A model generated the notes under the pieces. That model worked only from the letters and a program-made list of their open reading frames with translations. It searched no databases and was not told the origin of the DNA. From Crotalaria pallida (Eukaryota > Streptophyta > Magnoliopsida > Fabales > Fabaceae), in the NCBI GenBank assembly GCA_037953625.1, contig CM075656.1, positions 74,915,001 to 74,979,000 on the forward strand: DNA of 64,000 nucleotides. Reading direction: 5' to 3'. Positions 60,805 through 64,000 of this stretch are shown piece after piece (positions within the stretch are counted from its first letter, which is position 1; each line of letters begins with the position of its first letter). The position numbers and the translations under genes were made by a program.

Positions 60805-62699
60805 TAGATTTTGAATTTGGTTATACAATGCGTGGCTTAATATTGCAGGTGATTGAGATTGCGAAAGGGAGCAAGGTCAAATATGAACTTGACAAAAAAA
60901 CTGGACTTATTAAGGTAATAATGGTTGGCTTACTGAGTTATTTTCACGTCTACAAATGTTTGTATGACATTTGACATTCTGTTGTGCATGAATGTTTCTT
61001 TGTACAGGTTGATCGTGTGCTTTACTCATCTGTTGTATATCCCCACAACTATGGGTTCATCCCACGTACTATTTGTGAGGACAGCGATCCCCTTGATGTC
61101 TTGGTTATCATGCAGGTATTTGTATCAGTTTATGTTATCAGCTTTTGCTTGTAAAATAGCATGCATCATGCATTTTTTCTTGCAATTCATTAAGATGAGC
61201 TTTCCTAAGGCTGCCGGTTTTGGCAAGTTTTCTATTTTTGAATCCTTGACCATTGCCTTGAGGATACTAGTTAGAATTTTCCATTGTTAAAATCCTTTTT
61301 AATCATTGAACTTTATCTTTGTTACTAAGCTATGCATCTGTGATCCAAACTTTGACCAACTCAAGGTGATATAATATATAATATACAACTCCAATTTCAG
61401 CTGATGAATAGATTATTATAGATTTATAGTCAAAGGTCGCCTTGTAGTTATAAATCATATCACATCCTACTATTAGATCTATCTTAGTTTTTGTTATAGG
61501 TGCTGTGTAAGATGTTAAAACCTTATTCATATTTGGACAGGAGCCTGTTCTTCCAGGTTGCTTTCTTCGGGCCAAAGCTATTGGTCTCATGCCCATGATT
61601 GATCAGGTACTATATTAGACATTCCCATCTCTTGCACAGCAACACAAGAATTACTCTTCTTATTATTGCATATTTAACAACCATTAATTGTGATGAAATA
61701 CAGGGTGAGAAAGATGACAAAATAATTGCTGTCTGTGCTGATGATCCTGAGTATCGACATTACAATGATATCAAGGAGCTTCCTCCTCATCGTTTAGCTG
61801 AAATCCGCCGTTTTTTCGAAGACTGTATCCTTGCGAAATTAAAATTTTAATATATTGTTATGCTTGCCTATTTGTTAAAACTGTAAACATGATGAAGTAC
61901 ATTATTTGTTTTAGTCAAGCATACGAAATGAATTTTATGTTTTTCATTCATAAAAGGAATTAGACAAGAAGAATGAGAACAAGGAAGTTGCAGTAAACGA
62001 CTTTCTGCCTGCCTCAACTGCTTTTGAAGCAATCAAGCACTCCATGTAAGTAAAAGTCATGACTAATCTGGAAATTGGATTGTTTTAGAAGTTTCGATTG
62101 ATTTTTTTCCCTTTTTCTTTTGGGTACATCTGAAAATAGTTTTCGGATTGGTTTATGGATTTAAATCTTGTTATTTCCGCATCATTTCCTATATTTTCTT
62201 CGAAATTGTTGTTTTTAAAATTAATTAAACTGTTTGCTTCTTTTTCAAGTTCTTTTCTGTTTTATGCATATACTACTTCTGTATTAAAAAAACACCTTGC
62301 ACACAAAAAAGTTCCGGCATGCATATGTTCAGCAGATAGCTGAGTTTCGTTGTTCGAGGTTTGATTCCTGTGTTTATAAAATAGATTTTGGTAGGAGAGT
62401 CAAAACCAGCTTTGATCTCAACAGAAACCAATTAGTCTTTGGCTATCGGTCAGGACACGGTTCACACCAAAAAGATGCTTTTACACTTATAAAAACTTGT
62501 GATTTTTTTTATTGAATATGTGTAGTGTAAAATCATTTTTCTTTTTCCTCATAAATCAATTACATTACACTCTTTTTGTCTCATTTAATGTTATTAAGCA
62601 TAGCTTCATTAGCTTGTGTCCATGGCTTTGAGATAATAGTTTCCTTTGTTGTGAAGGACTCTATATGCTAACTACATAGTGGAGAGCCTGAGGCGGTAG
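59409..62699 (+). CDS. PPA: Soluble inorganic pyrophosphatase, 237 aa, 9 coding exons
   Basis: Exons: 59409-59456, 60343-60493, 60647-60675, 60849-60914, 61008-61115, 61541-61606, 61704-61824, 61964-62045 and 62657-62699. All introns are GT-AG, phases agree, and 714 bases give 237 residues. The family I signature DSDPLDV is at 123-129. Other landmarks: [20 protein letters not shown] (45-64), [25 protein letters not shown] (109-119), [29 protein letters not shown] and C-terminal YIVESLRR. It hydrolyses PPi to two phosphates with Mg2+ and so drives biosynthesis; plant family I enzymes of this size are mostly cytosolic. It is about 20 residues longer than usual, all at the N-terminus ([16 protein letters not shown]...). 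Intact and probably expressed. Confidence 0.95.
59600..60200. other. Pyrophosphatase intron 1 with repeat-like sequence
   Basis: GGTCAAATTATTCTC (59789) and GGACAAATTATTCTC (59628) recur, and TCGATGACTAATTTG / CGATAATCAATTTGATG at 59889-59925 pair weakly. This suggests old fold-back insertions in the 886-bp intron. No coding sequence. Confidence 0.35.
60721..60804. repeat. (AT)n-(AC)n-(AT)n compound microsatellite in pyrophosphatase intron 3
   Basis: AT run 60721-60767, AC run about 60769-60790, then a short AT run, all within the intron between 60675 and 60849. Distance to both splice sites is about 45 bases. Confidence 0.95.
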
Positions 62700-64000
62700 T
62701 CATTGGTGCCCACCATGGAGTTGATGGGTCATATATCTTACCGATATGAAGACATTATTTTGAATAGCCACCTTTTTATTACTATGATGATTATGGCGAA
62801 AAAAAAATGCAAGCTTTGTAGCCTTGTCGCATGTATATGTCTCCCAACACATGCATATTCTATGTGTTTTAAATTGTTTTTGGTATCTGCTATACTCGAT
62901 ACCAAATTCAGCAAAGTTTTATATTCTAGCCTCACTTTTGTTATCGAATAGCAGTAGTGCAAAAGGGTTCTAGGTGCATCTTATTGAGAGATAAATACTT
63001 GATATTTGTGCTGGGAAGGAGAGGTTTGGGAAGGTTTGAAGAAAAAGAATGAGGCAGTTTATTCTTAATTTTGGGATAATACTCCCTATTATATAAAAAT
63101 ATATACTTTTGGAACCTCTACAACTCTTCTATGTGATTTCCTTAAAGTAGAGCAAAACAAAGAAAAATCTAAACATCTAGCCAATCCACGTGACAATCAG
63201 TAATCATGATTAGTTATTACCTTTTTACTTTTTTATGTTAAAAATCTTTTATTTATAAAAAGGAAAATGCTAAGGCACTAGTTAGGCATATAAATATAGT
63301 TAATTATTGTTGAAAAATGTGTTTTAGGAGATGCTCGAGAGATGAAGTATGGTAGACTTATGATTAGTTATTTTTTCTTCAAATAATCTTAATAAATATC
63401 CTTAAAACACTTGTTAGCAATTTAAAAAAAAATCACTTATCATGGTCATAGTCGTCAAATTAAGTTAATTGACCTAATTCATGATCTATCTGTTGATTCT
63501 TAAATATTCTCCTTTGAATTATTTAATTTTATGCTCCTCTTTTTCATTACAATTGATTTATTAATGAAAATATTTGATGGTTGGGATTAAAAGAAGCAAA
63601 AAAACATAATGATAATTTTTTTTTTTGGTACATAAACATAATGATAATTTTGTTTGTGTTGTTTTAACCCTCCATAATTTATCATTATCTTGTTTGGCAA
63701 CCGTCACAACTACAACTACCATCATTGTTGTTGCCACAATTTATTTTTCTCACTCTAAAGTAGGAGAAGCAAGATAAAGGTTGAAGATGATGGCCAAAAA
63801 AAAAAAATCACATAAAATTAGAGGATACATCAAAATAAGTTAAAAAGGGGATCATTGAAGAACTTCCCTGAAATGTTATATTAAAAAGAAGAGTTTTAGT
63901 TTTTGGTTCACCTGATGTAATTTTGGCCCCCATTTTTTCATAGAAGATCAAAATAATTTTCGCATTGAGGGCAAGCTTAAATAATTAAAAGTGTAAAATG
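62700..64000. other. 3' flank of the pyrophosphatase gene
   Basis: The 3' UTR is expected to start at 62700; no strong polyadenylation signal could be chosen. The rest is AT-rich with no gene or clear repeat seen to the window edge. Confidence 0.5.

Noticed and set aside
60702..60974. 90-aa frame with IYIYIY and HTHTHT runs
   Set aside because: Translation of the (AT)n-(AC)n microsatellite in a pyrophosphatase intron, running into exon 4.

Overview
The window reads as nuclear DNA of a flowering plant, most likely a dicot and plausibly a legume. It is AT-rich, genes are split by GT-AG introns, and no bacterial features are present. Two nuclear genes can be reconstructed exon by exon. One is a RAB8/RABE-type small GTPase on the minus strand (22953-27488, 8 coding exons, 216 aa). 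The other is a soluble inorganic pyrophosphatase on the plus strand (59409-62699, 9 coding exons, 237 aa). A lone first exon of a WAT1/nodulin-MtN21 (EamA) transporter lies at 3462-3655 on the minus strand; its other exons are either left of the window or lost. No rRNA, functional tRNA or CRISPR was seen.

Most of the rest is layered transposon sequence, much of it recognisable by target-site duplications (TSDs). 0-22 kb: a hAT-type element (651-1924, exact 8-bp TSD), a Helitron 3' end, a 5'-truncated RTE-type LINE tail, four tRNA-derived SINEs or SINE-like units, several fold-back MITEs, an inverted-repeat-bounded array of short dyads carrying a broken calnexin fragment (about 13.74-15.12 kb), a perfect 118-bp inverted repeat (16437-16704), a Copia protease remnant and a second hAT element.

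28-38 kb: a Helitron candidate on the minus strand. Its 3' end (27957) lies about 470 bp upstream of the RABE start codon. It keeps five phase-compatible coding exons, has a 720-bp solo LTR inserted in it, and is split in its first intron by a 5.6-kb CACTA element (31488-37092, TSD TAA). That CACTA element carries exon fragments of at least four unrelated genes, all on one strand: glycine decarboxylase P protein, DXP reductoisomerase (DXR), a CRR6-like protein and a tropinone-reductase-like SDR.

38-55 kb: AT-rich DNA ending in another Helitron 3' terminus (43986), then a degraded endogenous caulimovirus-like insertion (44597-49430, minus). A truncated L1-type LINE sits inside it, and copies of a polyadenylated repeat (here called repeat A) flank it. 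Next comes a second CACTA element (49808-53997, TSD ACA) carrying a three-exon fragment of a plant gene of unknown function. It is inserted in the left arm of a long palindrome whose right arm is at 54437-54903.

55-64 kb: a cluster of one SINE family, a 9-bp-TSD fold-back element, a third hAT element, then the pyrophosphatase gene and AT-rich 3' flank. The two intact genes look like ordinary housekeeping loci; the interest is in the nested mobile elements and the host exons they carry.
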